From: Opitutaceae bacterium
GTDB lineage: Bacteria > Verrucomicrobiota > Verrucomicrobiia > Opitutales > Opitutaceae
Length of the DNA: 64,000 bases
Assembly: GCA_028688225.1 (NCBI GenBank)
Contig: JAQTYQ010000012.1
Location: forward strand, 40,117-104,116
Reading direction: 5' to 3'
Below are positions 9,615-17,926 of this stretch, one piece after another. The notes below the pieces were generated by a model. It made no database searches. It was not told where the DNA came from and saw only the letters and a list, made by a program, of their open reading frames with translations. The stretch's first letter is position 1. The number at the start of each line of letters is the position of its first letter. The translations under genes were made by a program, and so were the position numbers.

Positions 9615-11897
9615 CTATCCGGCCGAAGGTTCCTTGAAGCTGGTGAGCGCGTTTTGCAGGGCCTGCATTTCGGCGAGCGCGAGCAGGCAGGCCAGCGTGG
9701 ACTCGGCGCCCTGGTTTTGGCTCACACGGTCAACCTGCAAACCGTCGCGGCAACCGCCCGTGGTCGAATCGTAGAGCGCCAGGCCCAGGTCATTCCGCCC
9801 CAGGAACCATTCCAAGGCCCGCCGGGCCTCCGTGACCCAGGCCATGTCCCCCGTGGCGCGATACGCCTCGATGCAGGCGGACACCGTGGCCTGCGCCTCG
9901 ATGGGCTGCTGGTCGAAGAGAGCGCGTTCCTTGCCGCGCGGGAAAAATCCGTTCGAGCCGACGGGCCGGAATGAACCGGCATCGGAGGTCTGAACCTTGA
10001 CCAGCCAGCGCAGCGACTTGAGACCGATCTCCAGCATCGCCCCGTTATTCAGGCCGCGTCCGCTGAGGATCATTGCCTGCGGCAGCCTGGCGTTGGCATA
10101 AGAGACCACATCCTCGAACCACAGCCATCCGTCCCCGGCGGTGTCGGCGTAGCATTGCAGGAGGCGCGCGGTGAGCGTTTCGCGAACCTGGTTCGCATGC
10201 CGGTCGCCGCCCAGCCGTCGCAGATATTCGTCAATGCCGATGAGCGTGAACACCCAGGCACGCGGCGAGGTGAACCCGGCGGTGGCCGGCAGGGCCTGTT
10301 CGAACAGTTGGGCCGCGAGCATCTGCAGTCCGCCCTGGCCTGCCTGCGCCATGCACAATCCCAGCGCCCACAACGCGCGGCCCTGGCAGTCCTCCGAGCC
10401 GACCTCTTCCAGCCAGCGGCGGTCGTAGCTCAGGAAATTGCGAAACCGCCCGCGCTCCCGGTCGAAGGCGTGATTTAGAAATGCGGCGTAGGTGGCGGCC
10501 CGCTCGCTGATGCGCGGCGACCCCTGGCCCAACCGCTGCAGCATCATCGCCAGCACCAGCGCCCGGGCGTTGTCGTCCGTGCAATAGCCTTCGGCAAAAT
10601 TCGGCACCGTGAAGCTGGCGTGCTGCAGGATGCCGGTCGAATCACTCATCCGGAAGAGATGGTCGAGCTTCAGCTCGGGCAGCTGGCCGGGCTGCTCGTC
10701 CAGCGTCTTGATGGGCGACGACCTGCGCCCGACGAAACTGTGGTCCTGCCGCGCCTGCTCGAAGGAGCGCCCGTAAAGCTGCGCCACGCGGCTCCAGACC
10801 ATGTCGCGCCCCAGCAGATAGGCCTTCTTGCGCATCGCGTGGCGCAGCGGCTCGTCGTGCAGCAGCTCGCCGACGGCCCGGGCGATGGCGCCGGCGTCGC
10901 GAAACGGCACGAGTTTGCCGCGCTCGGCGGTCAGCAGCTCCACCGCGTGCCAGTAGGGCGTGGACACCACCGCGTTGCCGGCACCGAACGCGTAGGCCAG
11001 CGTGCCCGAGGTAATCTGTGCCTCGGTCAGGTAGGGCGTCAGGTAAATGTCCGCCGCGCCGATGAACCGCATCAATTCCTCCAGCTCGACGAAACGGTTG
11101 AAGAAGACGACGTGTTTCTGCACCCCGAGATCCTTGGCCAGCCGCTCCAGGCTCAGGCGGTAAGCCTCGCCCTCATCGCGCAGCAGGTTGGGATGCGTCT
11201 GGCCCAGCACGATGTAAACGACATTGGGGAATTCCCGGAGGAGCTCCGGCAGCGCGCGCAGCGTGTATTCGATGCCCTTGTTCGGCGAGAGCAGGCCGAA
11301 CGTGAGCAGGACCTGTTTGCCCGCCACATTGAACTCGTCCTTGAAATAATTCGGATCCGCAAACGGCATGTCGGGAATGCCGTGGGGAATGAGGTCCACC
11401 TTTGCGGCCGGGGCCTGGTAAATCTCGTGCAGCAGCTCCCGCCCCCGTTCGGTCATGACCACCAGCCGCGTCGAAAGCCGGATCAACTCGCGCAGCACGC
11501 GCCGTTGCTCCGTGCTGGGCTCGCGCAGAATCGTGTGCAGCGTGGTGACGATGGGCATCCGCAGCTCGCGCAACAGCGCCAGCACGTGGCTGCCCGCCGG
11601 CCCGCCGAAAATGCCGAACTCATGCTGCACGCAAATGACGTCCACATCGGTGATGTTGAGGAAATCGGCCGCGCGCAGATAGGAGGACAGGTCCTGCTCC
11701 GTAATCTCGAAACGCACCTCGGCCGGGTAGTCATAGCCGCCGGCGAGGTCGTTGACCGGCACGACCAGGCACTGCTTCGCCGGAAACTGCGCCGCCACCG
11801 CGCCGCGCAGGTCCGCGGTGAACGTGGCGATGCCGCACTTCCGCGGCAGGTAATCGCCGAGGAATGCGATTTTGCGGGTGTCTGCTGATTGCAACAT
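9615..11897 (-). CDS. GT4 glycosyltransferase with C-terminal alpha-helical glycosidase-like domain
   Basis: 760 residues from the ATG at 11897 (MLQSADTRKIAFLGDYLPRK). Residues 1 to about 420 form a GT-B retaining glycosyltransferase. It has a glycine-rich start CGIATFTADL, an acceptor-side QHEFGIFGGPAGSH, LTFGLLSPNKGIEY, and the EAQITSGTLAYAFGAG segment holding the donor-binding Glu of GT4. From about 440 onward the sequence is helical, with repeated Trp/Tyr-rich segments such as GYCTDDNARALVLAMML, resembling six-hairpin (alpha/alpha) glycosidases or epimerases. It is followed by the GH130 gene. It probably transfers mannose or glucose in the cytosol; the role of the second domain is open. 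An earlier in-frame start exists but adds a low-complexity, unlikely leader. Confidence 0.85.
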   Translation of the reverse strand: MLQSADTRKIAFLGDYLPRKCGIATFTADLRGAVAAQFPAKQCLVVPVNDLAGGYDYPAEVRFEITEQDLSSYLRAADFLNITDVDVICVQHEFGIFGGPAGSHVLALLRELRMPIVTTLHTILREPSTEQRRVLRELIRLSTRLVVMTERGRELLHEIYQAPAAKVDLIPHGIPDMPFADPNYFKDEFNVAGKQVLLTFGLLSPNKGIEYTLRALPELLREFPNVVYIVLGQTHPNLLRDEGEAYRLSLERLAKDLGVQKHVVFFNRFVELEELMRFIGAADIYLTPYLTEAQITSGTLAYAFGAGNAVVSTPYWHAVELLTAERGKLVPFRDAGAIARAVGELLHDEPLRHAMRKKAYLLGRDMVWSRVAQLYGRSFEQARQDHSFVGRRSSPIKTLDEQPGQLPELKLDHLFRMSDSTGILQHASFTVPNFAEGYCTDDNARALVLAMMLQRLGQGSPRISERAATYAAFLNHAFDRERGRFRNFLSYDRRWLEEVGSEDCQGRALWALGLCMAQAGQGGLQMLAAQLFEQALPATAGFTSPRAWVFTLIGIDEYLRRLGGDRHANQVRETLTARLLQCYADTAGDGWLWFEDVVSYANARLPQAMILSGRGLNNGAMLEIGLKSLRWLVKVQTSDAGSFRPVGSNGFFPRGKERALFDQQPIEAQATVSACIEAYRATGDMAWVTEARRALEWFLGRNDLGLALYDSTTGGCRDGLQVDRVSQNQGAESTLACLLALAEMQALQNALTSFKEPSAG

Positions 11898-12353
11898 GAA
11901 AAGGGTCGTTCGCGGGACCGGTTTGGCCCGGGTGGCGCCGTGACGGCCACGCCGGGATGGACAACCTGTGGAGGCGCTTCGTTCCCCAGGACCGGTTTGG
12001 CCAAGCCTGCCTGCACAGGGTGGGCCTGGCGCCTGCGTTCGCAAGTCCCATTCCTCAGTGCAGTCCTCGACCTGAAGCGCGACGATGGTTTGGGCCGGCG
12101 TTGGTTGGAGCCGGGGTCACCCGGCTCCGGACGGCCCGCCTCACCGAGGGCCGGCGGCAGAAGCAGCGATGGGAGCCGGCGGCCGCGGGAAAAACTTCCC
12201 ACTCGCCTTGAGCCGCGGCCTGCCGCTAGTTTCCGGGCCTGATTTTTTCGCGTTGCAGGTTGCAATCGCCGGTTGCGGGCTCTCCAGCACTGCGCCCTGC
12301 ACCAACCTTAACCCTGCAACGGGGAACTGATGTGCCGCTGTAACAATTCACCG
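11898..12353. other. Gene-free divergent region between the GT4 gene and alaS
   Basis: About 456 bp without a convincing gene. It contains a 14-bp direct repeat GGACCGGTTTGGCC (11915-11928 and 11989-12002) and a perfect 8-bp hairpin GGAGCCGG/CCGGCTCC (12107-12114/12121-12128). Promoters for both flanking genes must lie here, but no clear -35/-10 pair stands out. Short frames across it look like shadow sequence. Confidence 0.5.
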
Positions 12354-15230
12354 ATGACCAGTTCGCAAATCCGCCAGAGCTTCCTCGATTTTTTTGCGCA
12401 GCACGGCCACACCATCGTGCCGTCCGCCGCGCTGCTGCCCGATTCGCCCGGCCTGCTCTTCACCAATGCCGGCATGAACCAGTTCGTGCCGATCTTCCTC
12501 GGCGACCGGCAGCCCGACGTCTCGCGCTGGGCCGGCGCCAAGGCGGCCAGGGACACCCGCGCGGCCGACACCCAGAAATGCATCCGGGCCGGCGGCAAGC
12601 ACAACGACCTCGAGGACGTTGGCTTCGACACCTACCACCACACGTTCTTCGAGATGCTCGGCAACTGGTCGTTCGGCGACTACTTCAAAAAGGAGTCGCT
12701 CGAATGGGGCTGGGAATTGATCACGAAGACCTGGGGCATCCCCGCGAAACGGCTCTTCGCCACCGTCTACCAGCCCGACAAGGCCAGGGGCGATCCGTCC
12801 GAGTTCGACCAGGAGGCCTACGACATCTGGGCCGGAATCTTCAAAAAGGCCGGACTCGATCCCAGGATCCACATCGTCCACGGCGGCAAGAAGGACAATT
12901 TCTGGATGATGGGCGACACCGGCCCCTGCGGCCCGTGCTCGGAAATCCATTTCAATCTCTCGCCGTCCGATGACGAAGCCGCCGGCCGCAAGCTCGTCAA
13001 CGCCGGCCAGCCGCGCTGTATCGAGATCTGGAACCACGTTTTTATCCAGTTCAACGCCAATGCCGACGGCACGTTCTCGCCGCTGGCCGCCAGGCACGTC
13101 GACACCGGCATGGGTTTCGAGCGCGTCGCCGGCATCCACGCGAACACGAAAGGCTTCAAGGACTTTACCCCCGAGCCGTCGAACTACGCCGCCGACATCT
13201 TCGGGGAAATCTTTGCCAAGATTTCCCAGTTATCCGGCAAGCAATACCAGGGCACGATTCCAAAGTCCCGCGAGGGTCTGTCCGCGCAGGAGAGCATCGA
13301 CGTCGCCTTCCGCGTCCTCGCTGACCACGCCCGCTGTGTCTCGTGCGCCATTGCCGACGGCATCCTGCCTAGCAATGAAGGCCGTAACTACGTTGTCCGC
13401 CGCATCCTCCGTCGCGGTATTCTCTACGGCAAGAAACTCGGGCTCCAAACCGGCTTCTTTGAGCAGCTCGTCGATCCCGTCGTTCAGTCGCTGGGCGATG
13501 TCTTCCCTGAACTCAAATGGCAGCACGACACCATCTGTCGGGTCATCCGGGCCGAGGAGGACCACTTCGGGCGGACGATCGACCGGGGTTTGGAGGTCTT
13601 CAATGACTGCCTATTAGCAACTGTTTCCAAGCAGCTCATGAATGCTTGGGTTGCCAAGCCATTGTTCTATCGAGTGATACTTGGACGACGAAAGAGTATA
13701 CGAGCGAGCAGCGTACCCACCACGTACATTGATTTCGATTTAGAGACGGATTTTATCTCGAAGCTCGCGGAATATGGTCTTCCAGCTCCGGTTTTCGCAG
13801 GAGACAGTGCCTTCGCGCTCTACGACACCTACGGCTTCCCGCTCGACATGACGCAGCTCCTCGCGCAGGAGCGCGGATTGGCGGTTGATGTCGAAGACTT
13901 CAACAGACTTATGGCAGAGCAACGGGAACGCGGTCGGGCCGCGCAAAAAAAGGACATCATTGTGGCAGCCACCGAAGGCAAAGAAACCATTGATCAGCAA
14001 CCGACCAGGTTCCTCGGCTACACGCAGCTCACGGCCGAGGCCAAGGTCATCGATGTCGTCAAGTCGGGTCAGGACACATACCTCGTCTTTGACCAGACCC
14101 CGTTCTACGCCGAGATGGGCGGACAGACCGGCGACCACGGCGCCGTGAAGATCGCCGGGCAGACGTTCGCCATCCTCGACACGATCAAGGACAAGGCCGG
14201 CCGTCATCTCCACCGGCTGGCGCCCGCCTGCGCTCTCGACGTGGCCAAGCTCAACGTGATCGGCCAGAGCGCCAAGCTCGTCGTCTCGCCCATGGCCCGC
14301 CGCGCCATCACGCGCCACCACACCGCCGCGCACCTCCTCCACTGGGCGCTGCGCAAGGTGCTGGGCACGCACGTCCGCCAGGCCGGCACGTCCAAGACCA
14401 AGGAACGCCTGCGTTTCGACTTCTCGCATTTCGAGCAGGTCACGCCTGCGCAGCTCCGGGAGATCGAGCGGCTCGTCAACGAGAAGATCCTCGATAACGC
14501 CCGGGTCGAAGCCTACGAGGTCGAGTTCGACAAGAAGCCCGCCGACACCCTCGCCTTCTTCGGCGACAAATACGGCCGGATCGTCCGCGTGGTCGACATC
14601 GGCGGCTACAGCCGCGAGCTCTGCGGCGGCACGCACGTCGCCACCACGGGCGAGATCGGCCTCGTCAAGGTCGTGGCCGAGATGGCCATCGCCGCCGGCA
14701 CCCGCCGCATCGAGGCCGTGGCCGGCCAGGCGGCATTGGATTTCGTGGAGGAACACGAAAGCCAATTACGCGCCGCCGCGGCGCGCCTGCATACCAACGC
14801 ACTTGAGGTTGATAAAAGGCTGGAAGCACTGCTTGCCCATAATGCGGAATTGGAAAAGCAACTCTCCGCTTTCCACCAAAAGGAAGCGGCCGGTCAGGCG
14901 GACAGCCTTGCCGCCAAGGCCGTGAGGAAGGACGGTTTGAACTGGGTTTCCGCGGTAGTGTCCGCGGAAACCCCCGAAACGCTGCGCGCGCTCGGCTCCC
15001 AAGTGCTGGCCAAGCTCGGCGAGGGCGTCGTGCAGCTCGGCGCCGCGTTCGGCGAAAAAGCCGCCGTCGTCGCCCTTTGTTCGCCCGCCGCGATCAAGGC
15101 CGGACACCAGGCCGGCAAGCTTGTGGCCGGGCTCTCCGCCAAATTGGGCGGCAAAGGCGGAGGCAAGCCCGACTTCGCCATGGGTGGCGGCAGAGACACC
15201 TCAAAACTCGCGGAAGTGCTGGGACTCTGA
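12354..15230 (+). CDS. alaS: Alanine-tRNA ligase with an unusual in-frame insertion
   Basis: 958 residues; typical AlaRS is about 875. It charges tRNA-Ala and edits mischarged Ser and Gly. Class II catalytic domain: FTNAGMNQFVP, DVGFDTYHHTFFEMLGNWSF, GPCGPCSEIH. The editing domain has HHTAAHLLHWAL (zinc-binding HxxxH) and CGGTHV. The C-terminal DHHA1 domain ends in GGKGGGKPDFAMGGG. The ATG at 12354 (MTSSQIRQSFLDFF) fits the family; an ATG at 12330 would add 8 residues. Between residues about 419 and 478 (13611-13785) an AT-richer stretch separates GLEVFNDCL from FALYDTYGFPLDM, which are closer together in ordinary AlaRS. The reading frame is intact, so function is probably kept. Confidence 0.95.
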   Translation: MTSSQIRQSFLDFFAQHGHTIVPSAALLPDSPGLLFTNAGMNQFVPIFLGDRQPDVSRWAGAKAARDTRAADTQKCIRAGGKHNDLEDVGFDTYHHTFFEMLGNWSFGDYFKKESLEWGWELITKTWGIPAKRLFATVYQPDKARGDPSEFDQEAYDIWAGIFKKAGLDPRIHIVHGGKKDNFWMMGDTGPCGPCSEIHFNLSPSDDEAAGRKLVNAGQPRCIEIWNHVFIQFNANADGTFSPLAARHVDTGMGFERVAGIHANTKGFKDFTPEPSNYAADIFGEIFAKISQLSGKQYQGTIPKSREGLSAQESIDVAFRVLADHARCVSCAIADGILPSNEGRNYVVRRILRRGILYGKKLGLQTGFFEQLVDPVVQSLGDVFPELKWQHDTICRVIRAEEDHFGRTIDRGLEVFNDCLLATVSKQLMNAWVAKPLFYRVILGRRKSIRASSVPTTYIDFDLETDFISKLAEYGLPAPVFAGDSAFALYDTYGFPLDMTQLLAQERGLAVDVEDFNRLMAEQRERGRAAQKKDIIVAATEGKETIDQQPTRFLGYTQLTAEAKVIDVVKSGQDTYLVFDQTPFYAEMGGQTGDHGAVKIAGQTFAILDTIKDKAGRHLHRLAPACALDVAKLNVIGQSAKLVVSPMARRAITRHHTAAHLLHWALRKVLGTHVRQAGTSKTKERLRFDFSHFEQVTPAQLREIERLVNEKILDNARVEAYEVEFDKKPADTLAFFGDKYGRIVRVVDIGGYSRELCGGTHVATTGEIGLVKVVAEMAIAAGTRRIEAVAGQAALDFVEEHESQLRAAAARLHTNALEVDKRLEALLAHNAELEKQLSAFHQKEAAGQADSLAAKAVRKDGLNWVSAVVSAETPETLRALGSQVLAKLGEGVVQLGAAFGEKAAVVALCSPAAIKAGHQAGKLVAGLSAKLGGKGGGKPDFAMGGGRDTSKLAEVLGL

Positions 15231-15397
15231 CCCCGGGGTTGGAACCCGAAACCCAAAACCGCGCGGCTGTAAGCGGAGGTCAGTCCCTGGGCAATTCTTC
15301 GGAAGCGGGAATTTTACGGCCATGCCCCAGATCGGCTGGTCCGTAAATTTCTGGTGGAAAACCCGTTCCAAGTCAGTACGATCCGAATCCTGTCTCT

Positions 15398-16027
15398 ATG
15401 CACGTTTGGCCAGATATCGTGCTTGTGGCCGCAGCCTACCTGCTGGGCGGATTGTCGCCGGGCTATTGGCTGGTGCGCTGGCGCACGGGCATTGATGTGC
15501 GCACCATGGGCAGCGGCGGGACGGGGGCGACCAACGTGGGCCGGGTGCTTGGCCGCGGAGGTTACGTCGTGGTGCTGGTCGTCGACATGGCCAAGGGCGC
15601 GTTCGTGGGCTGGGCGGCGCGAGTGCTGGGGATACCCGTAGCCGGGGCGTTTGCCGCCGCCTTTGCCGTGGTCGCCGGGCATGTCTGGCCGATCTGGCTC
15701 GGATTTCGAGGGGGGAAAGGCGTCGGCCCTTTTGTCGGCGCCTGGCTGGTGCTCGCCCCGCTTGCGCTGGTGCCGAGCCTGATCCTTGGCCTGGCCCTGC
15801 TGGCCTGGCTGCGCCGTTTTTCCATCGCCGGATTGTTCAGCCTGATTCTGCTCCCGGCCGCCGCCTGGTGGGTCACCGGCGCCCACACCCCGGTCGTGGT
15901 CGCCTGCGGCACGTTTTCCCTTCTCCTGTGGTCCCATCGTGCTAATCTCCGGAGCCTTGCCCCGGGTTGCGCGCATGGCGTTCCGGCTCCAGGATCCGAA
16001 ACCTCGATGCATACCCCACAACCATGA
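15398..16027 (+). CDS. plsY: Glycerol-3-phosphate acyltransferase PlsY (acyl-phosphate dependent)
   Basis: 209 residues with five or more hydrophobic helices. PlsY motifs: GGLSPGYWLVR (first motif, usually GSIPxG), GSGGTGATNVGRVLG (usually GSGNxGATN) and WLGFRGGKGVGPFVG (acyl-phosphate site). It transfers an acyl group from acyl-phosphate to sn-glycerol 3-phosphate in the inner membrane, the first step of phospholipid synthesis. The start ATG at 15398 begins MHVWPDIVLVAAAYLLGG. Its stop overlaps the ATG of the GNAT fusion gene (ATGA), so the two are translationally coupled. The last 25 residues (APGCAHGVPAPGSETSMHTPQP) are an unconserved tail. Confidence 0.92.
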   Translation: MHVWPDIVLVAAAYLLGGLSPGYWLVRWRTGIDVRTMGSGGTGATNVGRVLGRGGYVVVLVVDMAKGAFVGWAARVLGIPVAGAFAAAFAVVAGHVWPIWLGFRGGKGVGPFVGAWLVLAPLALVPSLILGLALLAWLRRFSIAGLFSLILLPAAAWWVTGAHTPVVVACGTFSLLLWSHRANLRSLAPGCAHGVPAPGSETSMHTPQP

Positions 16028-17703
16028 CGACAAACCGCACCTCCTCCACCGCCGGCCTCGTCTTCAAGGTGGCCTCGGAGGACTGGGAATTTGAGCAGAT
16101 TCACCGGCTGAATTACCGCACCTTTGTGGAGGAGATCCCGCAGCACGCGCCCAACCCGGAGGGGCGCCTGGTCGACCGCTTTCACGCCGAAAACACCTAT
16201 ATCATCGGTCTGCAGGGCCGCCGCCTGATCGGCATGCTGGCACTGCGCGCCCGGCGCCCATTCTCGCTCGACGGCAAGCTACCCAACCTCGACGCCTACC
16301 TGCCCAAGGGTAGGACCCCCGTGGAGATTCGACTGCTGGCCGTCGAGCCCGAGTTTCGCAAAACCACGGTTTTCACCCAGCTGTTCGAACAGATCGCCCG
16401 GTACTGCCTCGCCGAGGGCTACGACCTGGCCATCATTTCCGGGACGACGCGGCAGGCGAAGCTGTACCGCCACCTCGGCTTCACGCCTTTCGGTCCGCTC
16501 GTCGGCATGGACCAGGCCTCCTATCAACCGATGTACCTGACCCTCGAGTCGTTTGGCCGGACCGTGGAGCGCAGCCCGGTGCTCCGCAGCAGCTTCACCG
16601 AGGCTTCCCCGCCCGACCACCAGGTGTTCAACTTTCTTCCCGGCCCCGTGACGCCCACACCGGAGGTCCGGGCGGCATTCGCCGGCACGGCCGTATCGCA
16701 CCGGGGCCAGCTGTTCCTCACGCGCATGGCGGAGATCCGCGGCGCCCTGTGCCGTCTGACCGGGGCAGCCGACGTGCAGGTGCTGCTGGGGTCGGGGTCG
16801 CTCGCCAACGAGATGGTCGCGGCCCAGCTTTCACTGCTGGAGACGACCGGCTTGGTCCTCTCCAACGGCGAGTTTGGCGAGCGCCTGGCCGCCAATGCCC
16901 GGCGCGCCGGCCTGCGCTTCGACTGGCTGCGGCTGCCGTGGGGCCAGCTTTTCGACATCACCCAGGTCGAGCGGTTTGCCGAGCGCCTGCCGCGTGGCGG
17001 CTGGATCTGGTTCGTGCACCACGAGACTTCCACCGGCATCATCAATCCGTTCGCCGAGCTCAAGGCCCTCAGCGCGCGCCTCGGGCTGCACCTGTGCGTC
17101 GATTGCATCAGCTCGATCGGCGCCATGCCGGTGGACCTGCACGGCGTGCATCTCGCCACGACCGCCAGCGGGAAGGGGCTGGGCAGCTATCCGGGCCTGT
17201 CGATGGTTTTTCATGCCTACCAGCCGCGGTCGTCCCCGGACCGGCTGCCCGGCTATCTCGACCTCGGCCACTGGGCGGCGCACCAGAGCGTGCCGCATAC
17301 CCATTCGTCGAACCTGCTGCTGGCCCTGGGCGAGGCGATGCGCGGCGCCACGCCGGAACGCATGGCCCAGATCGCCGCCAACGCCGCCTGGTTGCGGCAC
17401 GAGTTGCGCGGGCGCGGTTTTGGCATTGTCGCCCCTGAGCCGGTGGCCAGTCCCGGGATTGTCACGCTCGTCCTGGATGAGGGCATGTCCGCCGCCGAAC
17501 TGGGTGAAGAGCTCGAAATCCGCGGCTACTGGCTGAACTACCGCAGCCAATACCTGCTGGAAAGGAATTGGATCCAGGCGAGCCTGCTGGGAAATCCCGA
17601 TCGCGGCAGCCTGGAGAAGCTGCTGCACGTGCTCCGCATGGTCTGCAGCCGGCACAGCCTGAAAAAAAACACTTCCACCGCCGCGGCCAGGGATCCTGCC
17701 TGA
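16024..17703 (+). CDS. GNAT acetyltransferase fused to a class V (SGAT/AEPT-like) aminotransferase
   Basis: 559 residues. About 1-180 is a GNAT fold: RLLAVEPEFRKTTVFTQLFEQ carries the acetyl-CoA segment, and ISGTTRQAKLYRHLGF is the usual GNAT end. About 205-545 is a PLP fold-type I class V aminotransferase: FNFLPGPVTPTPEVRAAF, LLGSGSLANEM, VLSNGEFGERLA, VDCISSIGAMPVDL, and K384 in TTASGKGLGSYPG as the likely Schiff-base lysine. Related single-domain enzymes act on 2-aminoethylphosphonate or on serine/alanine-glyoxylate pairs. It is coupled to plsY by a 4-bp overlap. The substrate is unknown. A hairpin with a T-run follows at 17751. Confidence 0.88.
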   Translation: MTTNRTSSTAGLVFKVASEDWEFEQIHRLNYRTFVEEIPQHAPNPEGRLVDRFHAENTYIIGLQGRRLIGMLALRARRPFSLDGKLPNLDAYLPKGRTPVEIRLLAVEPEFRKTTVFTQLFEQIARYCLAEGYDLAIISGTTRQAKLYRHLGFTPFGPLVGMDQASYQPMYLTLESFGRTVERSPVLRSSFTEASPPDHQVFNFLPGPVTPTPEVRAAFAGTAVSHRGQLFLTRMAEIRGALCRLTGAADVQVLLGSGSLANEMVAAQLSLLETTGLVLSNGEFGERLAANARRAGLRFDWLRLPWGQLFDITQVERFAERLPRGGWIWFVHHETSTGIINPFAELKALSARLGLHLCVDCISSIGAMPVDLHGVHLATTASGKGLGSYPGLSMVFHAYQPRSSPDRLPGYLDLGHWAAHQSVPHTHSSNLLLALGEAMRGATPERMAQIAANAAWLRHELRGRGFGIVAPEPVASPGIVTLVLDEGMSAAELGEELEIRGYWLNYRSQYLLERNWIQASLLGNPDRGSLEKLLHVLRMVCSRHSLKKNTSTAAARDPA

Positions 17704-17750
17704 GCGGGGGCGACCGTTTCCCGCGGGTTCCGGCCTGCGCCTGGAGGCGT

Positions 17751-17771
17751 GGCGCCGCGCGCCGGTTTTTT
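17751..17771 (+). terminator. Intrinsic terminator after the GNAT-aminotransferase gene
   Basis: Stem GGCGC/GCGCC (17751-17755/17759-17763) with a CGC loop, then GG and six T residues (17766-17771), 50 nt downstream of the stop. Short but GC-rich and followed by a real T-run. Confidence 0.5.
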
Positions 17772-17786
17772 GCTTAAGGTCCCGGC

Positions 17787-17926
17787 ATGAACCTCGACCG
17801 CATCATCGACGAGATCGCCAGCCAGGCCGATGATTTCCTCGCCGAGGCTTCGAGCCGCCACGAGGCGCGCACCGGCGCCGGGGCGCCGCTTGACCCCGGC
17901 CGCCGGGCGGTGTTGGTTAGCGGCCC
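17787..17926 (+). pseudogene. Possible remnant of a small gene upstream of ispH
   Basis: From an ATG at 17787 the first 30 or so codons (MNLDRIIDEIASQADDFLAE, then ASSRHEARTG) look like genuine amphipathic helical protein with the codon bias of the region. After about 17890 the frame turns into low-complexity Pro/Arg/Ser sequence that is a shadow of ispH in another frame. This suggests a small gene that lost its 3' end by deletion or frameshift next to ispH. No family is claimed. Confidence 0.35.

Noticed and set aside
11898..12044. An earlier start for the GT4 gene
   Set aside because: The added leader is low-complexity; the family-like protein starts at the ATG 11897.
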